Part shown: piece after piece, positions 43,401 to 49,910 of the stretch
How the letters are laid out: every line of letters begins with the position of its first letter
How positions within the stretch are numbered: position 1 is the first letter of the stretch
Assembly (NCBI GenBank): GCA_965230375.1
Contig: CBDDKU010000027.1
Coordinates: forward strand, 124,001-188,000
Length of the DNA stretch: 64,000 bases
Direction of reading: 5' to 3'
Source of the DNA: CBDDKU01 sp965230375
Lineage (GTDB): Bacteria; Bacteroidota; Bacteroidia; Flavobacteriales_D; Cryomorphaceae
Translations under genes and position numbers: made by a program
The notes under the pieces: generated by a model
Told to the model about the DNA's origin: nothing
Seen by the model: only the letters and a program-made list of their open reading frames with translations
The model's database searches: none

Positions 43401-44389
43401 CGCAAGACCACTTTGCTCAGTTTGCACCCGTGATGGGTCAGAAGCTCGATAATGGAATTACACGTTACAGGGCGGGGATTTTCAGAGTTTACAAAGAAGC
43501 GCTTGATGCCAGAGACCTGATTCGAGAGAAAGGCTACTCTGATGCCTTTGTAGTTGTCTATCTGGATGGAGAAAAGCTAACGGGGCCGCAAGCCAGAGAT
43601 ATCCTTGCACAGGTACGGGCGTCTCAATCAAATTCTGAGTCTTCTGCTTCTAATTCCAATACCGGAAATGCTTTAGCAGAGTCTTCTGACAGTACAAGAG
43701 ATGATGTAAATCAGGAACCTGCGCAAACAGCCGATGGAAGTTACTACAATGATCCTGAAGCTGCGGTGGCTGAGCAGGTAGAGCTAACTCCTGGTTTGTT
43801 TTATACCGTTCAAGTAGGAGTGTATTCAAAGCCAGTTAAGCTCGACGCCCTGTTCAACTTAGACAATTTGAATAGTGAGCTCACTCCATCGGGATACATT
43901 CGCTATACCACGGGGCGATTTGCCAATGTGGCTGACGCAGTAAATCAAAAAGCTAAAGCGAGAGAAAAGGGTGTTTCCGATGCCTTCGTTACTGCATACT
44001 TCAACGGGAAGCGCATTTCGCTCACCGAGGCACAGAGCATCCTCGATGACCAAGGTGAGTCTGCAGTCTCTCCAGTTGTGACAGGATATGAAAGCAATGT
44101 GTCTTCAGAAGATACCAACTCTGCGGATGCGGTAGATAATAGTGTCAAATACGTAGTAATTGTCGGCATGTTCGCTGGTGATATTCCCCAAGATTTGGCG
44201 AATATTTTCCTGGAAAGGGAAGACTTGAGAATACGTCGTGTAGATGGTCCGAGTGGTGGATCGATATACGTTTCTCCAGAGTATGATACCGAGCAAGAAG
44301 CCCAGGATTTTCTCGACATTCTGTACACGTTGGGAATTAACACAGCAATGATGGGACAAATGAAGGATGGGTCTATTATTGGGCTATAA
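37469..44389 (+). CDS. Giant exported TPR / PD40-like / coiled-coil / SPOR-repeat protein (2306 aa)
   Basis: The start is GTG 37469; the signal peptide runs to MLAQ (about 31). A TPR region follows (LKAEADALFEQGEYADAMPKYAQLL and FLGRAYHLNYQFADAIEAYQKFL, about 35-130). Next is a PD40/WD40-like blade (FMHPDEKTFFFSSKGHSSMGGYDIFR, about 266-291), then a carboxypeptidase-regulatory-like beta domain (about 355-450). A highly acidic Ala/Glu/Ser-rich coiled coil covers about 510-1930. Three SPOR-like modules end it, at about 1962 (LIFQVQIGAFRNP), 2109 (LFYTVQVGVYSKP) and 2226 (YVVIVGMFAGDIP). SPOR modules bind denuded peptidoglycan, and TPR/PD40 parts occur in T9SS PorE-like proteins, so a periplasm-spanning envelope role is likely. 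The first two-thirds of the coiled coil may span from outer membrane to wall. Confidence 0.78.
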   Translation: MPLNYNLIRPLKYSWYLLAFFLIASTPMLAQFSEADLKAEADALFEQGEYADAMPKYAQLLSLNSTSPEFNYKYGATALYGDADKKEEAIKFLRYASTKNGIDTRCWYFLGRAYHLNYQFADAIEAYQKFLDVGNKKDAEGLFVEQEIESCRNGQNLLSNIKEVVVLEKKQTQADAFFRVYDLTDIGGKILVTPEELLSPLDIKNNHKSLIHFRGTGTVVYYSSYGKDGKTGLDIYRASVLPNGEFSEPQKLGGHVNTDFDEDYPFMHPDEKTFFFSSKGHSSMGGYDIFRSQYDNNLDVFGPPENLDFAVNTPDNELFYIADSAMNLANFTSARSSEQGELHVYRVKVNSAPVDLTLIKGTFDNKVDPRDKLAKITVIDVSNNREIDVQYTDPTSGDYLLSFPRSGKFKFLVEANNSEQIHAGLVEIPASTGVNAYLQEMDLVMSGASEKLLINNLFDQKYDGDVAELAQKLLKQKAKLDVNFDPVFDDEPIDEPVVEDLANAPVAAGYSAGMTAENILEKSEIRAIELGEKADNVNYLRLGAVQTYHNKLAQADESSRKAEELTKSAESKTGDEADKLMFEASMAKLRAEAFIREAKNAQVLSEDLQKFEEEARIRADEAEKNYENLKGAVEANDYNSLVQALKEEYTMDHSEVYDSKAYNALVVTERASIDSKKEAQTFLDRAASIRSESENVQAQLMTKRTQLKKAKGKSAKELEAEVARLELEYKDLDASASRSYERAEQFEQNALNRRQQHEIVKDLSDQLVEGELDPSALDPSLTTEGEGLKPINERIDDLSIDEEAVASYVAANPDVLNGIGSEAQVMAYKRTYLGDNSEDLAVNSDQETESSDLQNEATSDEGNDPESIESNNDGVQTSSDVAVAGADESSEPSNANSQEASVPTAELTESEAAEAENTADDESAPMALEEYDGYTTNEKIQAEYVAIQSARDWIEIIDNSIVDIESQENPSDSDQEQLDQYKELKAQKLDEISRREDRIRTWEGEGLALESTGEEAQPEQELDVDTIESEASENPIADDASSQSKVESEHLSIAESDVDGLDVAYITRLESKVDRTYSDLRYMGRINKVDSSYLDDMAAIETSGKSHAEIAAEKQERTSQLIAGIDREMANPTLSTDQKEMLLEVRRIKVLELRNDREVEAGRIAYEPLTTEGKEARAEQVAYEAENPAFDPEEYPELSPKMQADLSMDFTRSVVLAGYDERIEKIESANSEKRMKEARLELNEEFVQSLQDEIQLYSEAVKSTDSEGVSPISVRYEKLLSERSRVIDEINSDKTYLAFEEAAAIAEGRVEADVLDRNIEAELDSIHKAQVAEVKERNLSESEELEALSAANLEQAELIDTEVAGLITELDEAVSESRRDALQIEIQKLDAVAADHRQEADRLLSESQAMEATLVAESDETEASPNVEIDGESRDSQEVSEPVAVLNDDEVKTVSEQIDSDPIQIESLSFKSLNANIVLDGMKGDLSIYQEKRDEAAAKVEAYNATNDEAEKAKLSNEIRLLSEDIEERESAIVEQIEKAHAPEISYFKESNQDLQSRSNELIANGNGSEEELDEIQSRNQELIEKLNRIELSFKSGEIDEVERIQQEQEVLTELAVANAEYTDRVENVEKAIAEDIAQNEELSDGEEETTADTPESISVSYSEVIPAGVQAVVSNPELRNPKGSQEYISPVLEEVESSMTEAKKDEYIAEDERLQVNTSFAETNESEPVLEMLEGNTQIDARGLELLSSTPNQLNYVLASVRADSLKKIEKAQSDYSSLLMETALSELEELKTLREKGATDRKEVKRMEELEVSAIDHYERAAIAARVAEDARVLRKNQEKLVAESLNSISPEQKAELDAILRNEAYHIIPSDLASTEPSSTSPESNASISNDSNDIDSESTTDVAENSAEDSGKGNWLMTVDVIAEKDNFSDVSDQMFIEVDRAAYSDERPIPIDPVMPDGLIFQVQIGAFRNPIPQDHFAQFAPVMGQKLDNGITRYRAGIFRVYKEALDARDLIREKGYSDAFVVVYLDGEKLTGPQARDILAQVRASQSNSESSASNSNTGNALAESSDSTRDDVNQEPAQTADGSYYNDPEAAVAEQVELTPGLFYTVQVGVYSKPVKLDALFNLDNLNSELTPSGYIRYTTGRFANVADAVNQKAKAREKGVSDAFVTAYFNGKRISLTEAQSILDDQGESAVSPVVTGYESNVSSEDTNSADAVDNSVKYVVIVGMFAGDIPQDLANIFLEREDLRIRRVDGPSGGSIYVSPEYDTEQEAQDFLDILYTLGINTAMMGQMKDGSIIGL

Positions 44390-44434
44390 ATCAATGAAGT
44401 TGCCAAACAATTTTATGGATAAGTCCTGAGTTAT

Positions 44435-44442
44435 TAATTTTG
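44435..44442 (+). promoter_or_regulatory. -7 element of the clpS promoter
   Basis: TAATTTTG matches TAnnTTTG and lies 17 nt before the clpS ATG, with an inferred leader of about 13 nt. Confidence 0.5.
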
Positions 44443-44459
44443 TACCTAGCTTTTGATCC

Positions 44460-44741
44460 ATGATTACACTATCTCATACTGAATTAGAAGAAGAAGTCGA
44501 TATAAAAGAACTTCTCGAAAATGATCGTCAAATCATTCTGTTCAATGACGATGTCAATACTTTCGATTTTGTGATAGATACCTTGATGAAGGTCTGTGAC
44601 CATTCAGCAATACAGGCTGAACAATGCAGTTACATCGTTCACTACAATGGTAAATGCGAAGTCAAGAAAGGATCTTATAGCGAGTTGAAACCCGTTTGCT
44701 CGACACTTCTTGAAAAGGGATTAACTGCCGAAATTCAATAG
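44460..44741 (+). CDS. clpS: ATP-dependent Clp protease adaptor ClpS
   Basis: The 93 residues have ILFNDDVNTFDFVIDTLMKVCDH, the N-degron-binding segment of ClpS with the NDD motif, then AEQCSYIVHYNGKCEVKKGSY and the C-terminal helix and strand LLEKGLTAEI. ClpS delivers proteins with Leu, Phe, Trp or Tyr at the N-terminus to ClpAP-type proteases (ClpC in many Bacteroidota). The matching transferase, aat, is at 8236-8922. It is followed by the M48 lipoprotein gene after 5 nt. Confidence 0.9.
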   Translation: MITLSHTELEEEVDIKELLENDRQIILFNDDVNTFDFVIDTLMKVCDHSAIQAEQCSYIVHYNGKCEVKKGSYSELKPVCSTLLEKGLTAEIQ

Positions 44742-44746
44742 CGCTA

Positions 44747-45544
44747 ATGTTCAATAAATCTCTTGTCTTAGTAGCTAGTTTCGCAATCCTGCTTACATCT
44801 TGTTCTAAAGTTCCAATTACAGGACGCAGACAGCTTAATCTTTTCTCTGAGTCTCAAATGGTAGCTATGAGCGCTACATCTTACGATCAGTTTTTAAATG
44901 AGAATGATCCGCTTCACCCTGGACACAAGGATGCACAGATGGTGAGTAAGGTAGGAGTTAAAATTTCTGATGCGGTTGAAAGGTATCTTCGGGAAAATGG
45001 ACATGCGGAAATGATCGAGAATTTCGACTGGACATTTAACACTGTAGACGACCCAACAATTAACGCTTGGTGCATGCCAGGTGGTAGAGTTGTGTTTTAC
45101 ACGGGAATTCTTCCGCTATGTCAGGACGAAACAGGTATAGCGGTAGTGATGGGACACGAAGTAGCTCATGCAGTAGCCAGGCATGGAAATGAGCGTATGA
45201 GCCAAGCCATGGGTATACAAGCAGCTGGTATGACTTTGGATGCATACCTGGAGTCCAACCCGACTGGTTTCAATGAAATATTGATGGAATCGTATGGTGT
45301 AGGTACAGGAGTAGGAAGTCTGGCTTTTTCACGATCTCATGAAACCGAAGCAGATAAACTGGGCTTAGTATTCATGGCAATGGCCGGTTACGATCCACGT
45401 GAAGCCCCAAAATTTTGGAAGCGAATGTCTGAAGTGGGAGGGGAGAAGCCGCCAGAACTACTGAGCACCCATCCAAGCGATGAAACAAGGTCTGCTGATT
45501 TGGAACTGTTTATGCCTGAAGCATTGAAGTACTACAAACCCTAG
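44747..45544 (+). CDS. M48 family metalloprotease, lipoprotein
   Basis: The 265-residue protein has a lipobox LTSC (Cys about residue 19) and the peptidase motif VMGHEVAHAVARHG with HExxH, and a third metal ligand Glu in SHETEADKLGLVFMAMAGYDP. PGGRVVFYTGILP and LLSTHPSDETR are typical of M48 Zn proteases of the LoiP/BepA/Oma1-type periplasmic group. It is probably attached to the periplasmic face of a membrane and degrades damaged envelope proteins. It lies 5 nt after clpS and is convergent with the Pit gene. Confidence 0.9.
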   Translation: MFNKSLVLVASFAILLTSCSKVPITGRRQLNLFSESQMVAMSATSYDQFLNENDPLHPGHKDAQMVSKVGVKISDAVERYLRENGHAEMIENFDWTFNTVDDPTINAWCMPGGRVVFYTGILPLCQDETGIAVVMGHEVAHAVARHGNERMSQAMGIQAAGMTLDAYLESNPTGFNEILMESYGVGTGVGSLAFSRSHETEADKLGLVFMAMAGYDPREAPKFWKRMSEVGGEKPPELLSTHPSDETRSADLELFMPEALKYYKP

Positions 45545-45555
45545 CGGGGTCGGTA

Positions 45556-47112
45556 TTACTTTTTCTTAAAAACTTTAGGAAGATTACTTCTGAGCAGTAT
45601 AAATATGGCCACTGCAAAGAGTAGGATTGAAATCCAAGGACCACCGTAGTATATGATGAGTGCCATGACTCCAGCTGCGGTAAAAGCACCAATAGCTGTC
45701 ATAAACCAGCCCCCGATTACATTAAGAACTCCAGCTACACGGTAAGGAGCACTCCCTGCTCCCCAAGCCCTGTCTGCCAGAGATGCTCCCATCGCTACCA
45801 TAAACGAAACGTAGGTAGTCGATAGCGGGAGTTTAAGAGATGTCGCAAAGGCTATTAAGATAGCCGCAACCATCAAATTGACACTTGCTCGCACAAGGTC
45901 GAATGCTGGTTTATTATCATCAGTGATAACGGCCATGCGGTATCTTGAGTTCAAGATGATATTGAGTCGTCGACCCATTTTCTGAGTGAAGAAATTGGCA
46001 AACGAACTTGCTGCATTGACAATACCTTCAGACAATATATTTGACTTGAAACGCTCTTCTACTGCACCTTGAGCCGATAAATTCACCTGTGTGTCTGTCA
46101 CTTTTCTGGCTTTGGCTGAAAACCAAAGCGTGAGCATCATGATGATACCTGCTGAATACAAAAGAATGCCCGGCGTTTTTACCGGAGCTGATAAGAATGT
46201 CATCATAAACTCATCAGCGCCAAGATCTGAAGACAGCCACTGTTGGTAGCTCATCAAACCTGTAATGGGTACACCTATAAAGTTAACCAAGTCATTACCT
46301 GCAAAGGCCATAGCCAGGGCAAGTGTACCTAAAAGTACAACAACTTTAAGCGGATCCACTCTGAACACACGTTGCAGTAAGAACGCAATCAAAGTAGATA
46401 CTAAAAGTGAGCCTATGATGATCATTAAGCTATTCTCCGTTATTGCAGCTTTGAAGCTATCTGTAGCGAAACTCGCACCTTTTACTCCTTTTATTAGCAG
46501 AAAGTAAATGATAGTGGTTATGGCCAATCCAGCGAAAATGGGTCCAACCCGGTCTTTTGTATTCTCCAGCCTGAATGTGAAAATCAATCTGGAAACCCAT
46601 TGGACAGCGGCACCAACAGAAAATGCCACAAGAATAGACAGAAATATTCCTGCAATAATTTGAAGTGCCTTTTGATGATTTATCAAGTCAATTAGTCCTG
46701 TCACTCCTTCGATAGTTCCGCGAGAAAGCATGAGTAGCCCAACAACAACAGATGCCCCCAATAATTCGAATACAATAGAGACGGTGGTACTCGTAGGCAG
46801 TCCGAAACTATTAAACAAATCGAGTAGGAGGATATCGGTAACCATGACGGCTACGAAAATGACCATCACATCACTAAACGTAAAGAATTCGGGAACGAAT
46901 ATTCCTTTCCTGGCCACTTCCATCATTCCACTTGAGAATGAAGCCCCAATAAACACACCTATTGCAGCTGTAATCAGAATGGTCTTTCTCGAAGCTACTT
47001 TAGATCCAATCGCAGAATTTAGAAAGTTTACTGCATCATTGCTAACACCAACAACTAAGTCTCCAACGGCGAGAATTAACAAAGCGATGACCATGAATAA
47101 ATAAGGATCCAT
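45556..47112 (-). CDS. pit: Inorganic phosphate transporter, Pit family
   Basis: The 518 residues hold about ten transmembrane helices with the two inverted PHO4 repeats, each marked by an Asn-rich motif (GVSNDAVNFLNSAIGSKVASRKT at the start and FAGNDLVNFIGVPITG at about 266-281). FGLPTSTTVSIVFELLG and LKLPLSTTYVSFMVAMGASL are the paired T/S motifs. Pit proteins carry metal-phosphate with protons or, in some members, Na+. No PhoU/DUF47 partner lies next to it. The 313-bp gap upstream separates it from the divergent small gene at 47426. Confidence 0.92.
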   Translation of the reverse strand: MDPYLFMVIALLILAVGDLVVGVSNDAVNFLNSAIGSKVASRKTILITAAIGVFIGASFSSGMMEVARKGIFVPEFFTFSDVMVIFVAVMVTDILLLDLFNSFGLPTSTTVSIVFELLGASVVVGLLMLSRGTIEGVTGLIDLINHQKALQIIAGIFLSILVAFSVGAAVQWVSRLIFTFRLENTKDRVGPIFAGLAITTIIYFLLIKGVKGASFATDSFKAAITENSLMIIIGSLLVSTLIAFLLQRVFRVDPLKVVVLLGTLALAMAFAGNDLVNFIGVPITGLMSYQQWLSSDLGADEFMMTFLSAPVKTPGILLYSAGIIMMLTLWFSAKARKVTDTQVNLSAQGAVEERFKSNILSEGIVNAASSFANFFTQKMGRRLNIILNSRYRMAVITDDNKPAFDLVRASVNLMVAAILIAFATSLKLPLSTTYVSFMVAMGASLADRAWGAGSAPYRVAGVLNVIGGWFMTAIGAFTAAGVMALIIYYGGPWISILLFAVAIFILLRSNLPKVFKKK

Positions 47113-47425
47113 TTCAGGGCTTTAAAGTGTACGTGTTAATAGGGATTTTGGGCTGATTATTTGCCCAGTTGAAGATGAAAAAGTCCGTGTTTCTAGCACC
47201 TGATGACCATTCTTTGTTGATACTGCAATTGTACACATAATATTCAGGCTGCAATCTTAGCTCAAGGTTAATTAATTATTAATAAGATTAAATATCGGAT
47301 GCTCTGAATGAGTGGATTCTACTCTATTTTGCTGGATTTCAAGCTTATTTGCTGTAAAAGTAAATTCGTCGTCATTTTATTGACATATATCGAAATAAAA
47401 ATTATGTTTGTAGAAACACTTTGCT
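47113..47425. other. Intergenic region between pit and the divergent 81-aa gene
   Basis: This 313-bp gap is AT-rich toward its centre (GGTTAATTAATTATTAATAAG at about 47268-47288). It holds the promoter of the gene at 47426 at its right end. No RNA gene, repeat or clear hairpin was found; no pit promoter could be fixed. Confidence 0.6.
47380..47410 (+). promoter_or_regulatory. Promoter of the 81-aa gene (TTGACA-N17-TATGTTTG)
   Basis: TTGACA at 47380-47385 and TATGTTTG at 47403-47410 are separated by 17 nt. TATGTTTG matches the Bacteroidota -7 element TAnnTTTG and is 16 nt before the ATG at 47426. Confidence 0.5.
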
Positions 47426-47671
47426 ATGACAATCAGTGAGTACCAAGGCTTAAATTTTGACAGCAAGGCTTCCTTGTTGACAAAATACGGCAAGTACATC
47501 GACCAGAGATGTACCAAGGACGGTGCTCGTATTATGATTTACGATTTGTTTGGGTTTTATGTTGAAGTGTGCTACCGATTCGATCGCAAAGTTCAGTACA
47601 TCCGCTCTGTGAACAGTATTTTCGAAAGTGAGAATTACATGGAGAGTATGAACCTACTTCACTTGAACTAA
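47426..47671 (+). CDS. Small conserved hypothetical protein (81 aa)
   Basis: The protein has no signal peptide or membrane segment. RIMIYDLFGFYVEVCYRFDRKVQYIRSVNS forms a predicted small beta-sheet, with GLNFDSKASLLTKYGKYIDQR before it. It has a good promoter and an ATG 11 nt after the inferred transcription start, which supports it as a gene. The stop overlaps the convergent lipoprotein gene stop by 4 nt (CTAA). Function unknown. Confidence 0.65.
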   Translation: MTISEYQGLNFDSKASLLTKYGKYIDQRCTKDGARIMIYDLFGFYVEVCYRFDRKVQYIRSVNSIFESENYMESMNLLHLN

Positions 47672-47967
47672 GGCCTTTCCAGATTAGGGATTTTCACCCT
47701 GTTTCCTATTACTACAACAGTTCTTTTTGAATATATCCAGTGCACTACGTAGACGTTAGAGTCTGCACTAGCTTGGTATACGGATGAAATGGTATCTCTT
47801 CTAGAAGGTAGACCAATTACATCGATTAGCTCATCGGCATTCATACCTTCGTAAACCATAGGCTTCGCAGTTTTCTCCTTCTCTGGTATAGAACAAGAGT
47901 AAAGGAATACCAGGAAAATACCGGAGATTAAGATCAAGGAATTCGACAAGCTAAATCTAGCTCTCAT
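47668..47967 (-). CDS. Small BamE/SmpA-like lipoprotein (99 aa)
   Basis: An N-terminal hydrophobic segment ends in the lipobox LYSC (Cys about residue 25). The remainder GMNADELIDVIGLPSRRDTISS, then VYVVHWIYSKRTVVVIGNRV, fits the two-helix-plus-two-strand BamE/SmpA-OmlA layout (a GxxxxELxxxxGxP motif followed by strands). Similarity is short, so the BamE label is tentative. Its ATG overlaps the DUF349 stop by one base (TAATG), suggesting co-translation with that gene. Confidence 0.55.
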   Translation of the reverse strand: MRARFSLSNSLILISGIFLVFLYSCSIPEKEKTAKPMVYEGMNADELIDVIGLPSRRDTISSVYQASADSNVYVVHWIYSKRTVVVIGNRVKIPNLERP

Positions 47968-49796
47968 TACATTTTTCTCAAGAGAGACATTTTCTCTCTT
48001 AGTTCTGAGATTTCAGATCTGGCTTTCTCAATTTTCCGCTCTATTTCTTCCTTGAATTTATCTGCCCCTGCAGAAGAAGCGAAAAAGCCCATATTAGTCT
48101 CGAGCTGAATAATCTCTGCCTCTAGTTTAGAAATCTGGTTTCGTAGGAAGTCATGCTCTTTTCTGATGAGCATATCACTCTTGTTGGATCCTTTAATGTC
48201 TTCAAGCTTTTGCTCAAATCGAATTTGATCCTTTTGTTTCTTATCTATCTTAAGCGCGCTGTACTTATCGTCCAGAGCTTTTTTGTATGCTCTGTTTATC
48301 GAATCCTTATCCTTGAATGGGACGTGTCCGATATTGCGCCACTTTTCACTAAACTCTTTGAGTGTATCTAAGTTGGACTTTCTATCATCGCCAGGGGTGA
48401 AGCCTTCCAGCTCTTGAATTAAGGTTTTCTTCAATTCAAGATTTTCAACTTCATTAGCAGATGCTGACTGCTGGTGGCTCTTTCTCGCTTGAAAAAAATG
48501 ATCGCAGGCACCTCTAAATTTCCGCCATAGTTTGTTTTCATCTCTTTGGTGGGCCGGCCCGATTTTCTTCCATTCCTTTTGAAGGCCAACTAAAATGTTA
48601 GCAGTTGTGTTCCAATCTTCACTATCCTTCACAGCTTCAGCTTTATCAACGAGCTGCTGCTTGGCTTCTTTGTTTGCATCTTGCACTTTGTGCAACTCCT
48701 CATAGTGGGCGCGCTTTCTCTCAAAGAATCGATCACATGTTTCTCGGAATTCTTTCCAAATGGTGCTAGCTTCTTCTTTTGGAACCAAACCGATCATTTT
48801 CCACTCTTTCTGAATGTCAATAATCTCTTTAGTCTTTTCTTGCCATTTCTTATGAGCCTTTAGCTCTAGCGATTCGATGTACTTTACTTTGTTGAGCAAC
48901 TCTTTCTTCAACTCTAGATTCTTCTCTTGCTCTCCACGACGCAGGTTATAAAATTCCTGAACTCTCTTGTAGATCTCTCGCGTCACGGTCCAGAACTCGT
49001 CTTTTATTTTGTCCCATTCTTCTTTATAAGTAGGGCCTATCTCATTCCAGCGATCCTGATTCATTCGCACTTCGACTTCGAGCATGCGGATGTCATTGAG
49101 TTCCAGAAGCTTCTTTTGATCTTCCAAAACGGCCTTCTTCTCTTCAAGGTTATGCTTGAGATCGAGATCTTTTAACTCTTTGTATATGTTGATGTTGTAG
49201 AAGAATTTTTCTACGACTTTATTGTACTCGGCATTCAGATCCCGGTACATATCATTGCTCACCTTTGGCAAGTCTTGCCACTTATCTTTGATCGCATTAA
49301 ACCCAGAGAAAGCCTTTCCAATATTCTCTTCGTTTTCAACCACTTCATTCAACTCAGCTAAGAGGTCCTTCGCTTTTTTAATGGTCTCTTCTTCTAGCTT
49401 TTTTCCTTCTTCTATCGCCGACTTTATCTTCTCTTTGAATGTGTTTGAGAGCTCTTCAAATTTTTCCCTGAATTCATCAACATCAGCGTCCTCGGCTGTT
49501 TCGACAGTTACTTCTACTTCCGCAGTTTCTTCTGTGCTCTCTTCTGGCACTTCTTCTATTGTTTCAGCAGCTGATTCACCTTCTGCCTTCGGCTCTATTT
49601 CAGGAGATTGGTCTGCAGTTTTTTCAGACTCCGATTTTTCAGCTTCAGGCTCCTTTTCTTCAGCACTTGGAGCAACTTCCGGTTTCTGAGTAAGACTCTT
49701 AAACTGGTTGCTTAGCTGGTTAAATTCTTTTTGGACGGTGAGGATGTTGTCGGCTCCTAAGAGCTCTTCGAGTTTGGTTAGGATATCTGCCTTCAT
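47967..49796 (-). CDS. DUF349 domain protein
   Basis: I place the start at ATG 49796 (609 aa). An upstream in-frame TTG at 49847 lies inside the promoter -7 element, so it cannot be transcribed from that promoter. The N-terminal about 130 residues are acidic and low in complexity (EKEPEAEKSESEKTADQSPE). The rest consists of repeats of one unit with WxxIG at its core, for example WKMIGLVPKEEASTIWKEFRETCDRFFERK, WKKIGPAHQRDENKLWRKFRGACDHFFQARK and WRNIGHVPFKDKDSINRAYKKALDD. This is the DUF349 repeat. It is a cytoplasmic, largely helical protein of unknown role. Confidence 0.85.
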   Translation of the reverse strand: MKADILTKLEELLGADNILTVQKEFNQLSNQFKSLTQKPEVAPSAEEKEPEAEKSESEKTADQSPEIEPKAEGESAAETIEEVPEESTEETAEVEVTVETAEDADVDEFREKFEELSNTFKEKIKSAIEEGKKLEEETIKKAKDLLAELNEVVENEENIGKAFSGFNAIKDKWQDLPKVSNDMYRDLNAEYNKVVEKFFYNINIYKELKDLDLKHNLEEKKAVLEDQKKLLELNDIRMLEVEVRMNQDRWNEIGPTYKEEWDKIKDEFWTVTREIYKRVQEFYNLRRGEQEKNLELKKELLNKVKYIESLELKAHKKWQEKTKEIIDIQKEWKMIGLVPKEEASTIWKEFRETCDRFFERKRAHYEELHKVQDANKEAKQQLVDKAEAVKDSEDWNTTANILVGLQKEWKKIGPAHQRDENKLWRKFRGACDHFFQARKSHQQSASANEVENLELKKTLIQELEGFTPGDDRKSNLDTLKEFSEKWRNIGHVPFKDKDSINRAYKKALDDKYSALKIDKKQKDQIRFEQKLEDIKGSNKSDMLIRKEHDFLRNQISKLEAEIIQLETNMGFFASSAGADKFKEEIERKIEKARSEISELREKMSLLRKM

Positions 49797-49844
49797 GTGA
49801 TAGCGATTTCTGGCTTCGGGTTTAGTCAATAAATCGGTTGTATT

Positions 49845-49852
49845 CAAAAGTA
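49845..49852 (-). promoter_or_regulatory. -7 element of the DUF349 gene
   Basis: On the minus strand TACTTTTG matches TAnnTTTG; the inferred transcription start, near 49840, gives a leader of about 44 nt before the ATG at 49796. Confidence 0.45.
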
Positions 49853-49910
49853 CATTAAAAACTACAGGAATGCAGGGATTTTTACCATTTCTCGGATAAA
49901 CATCACCTTA

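Noticed and set aside
49797..49847. TTG start of the DUF349 gene at 49847
   Set aside because: The TTG is part of the promoter -7 element TACTTTTG, so transcription from that promoter would start downstream of it; ATG 49796 fits better.
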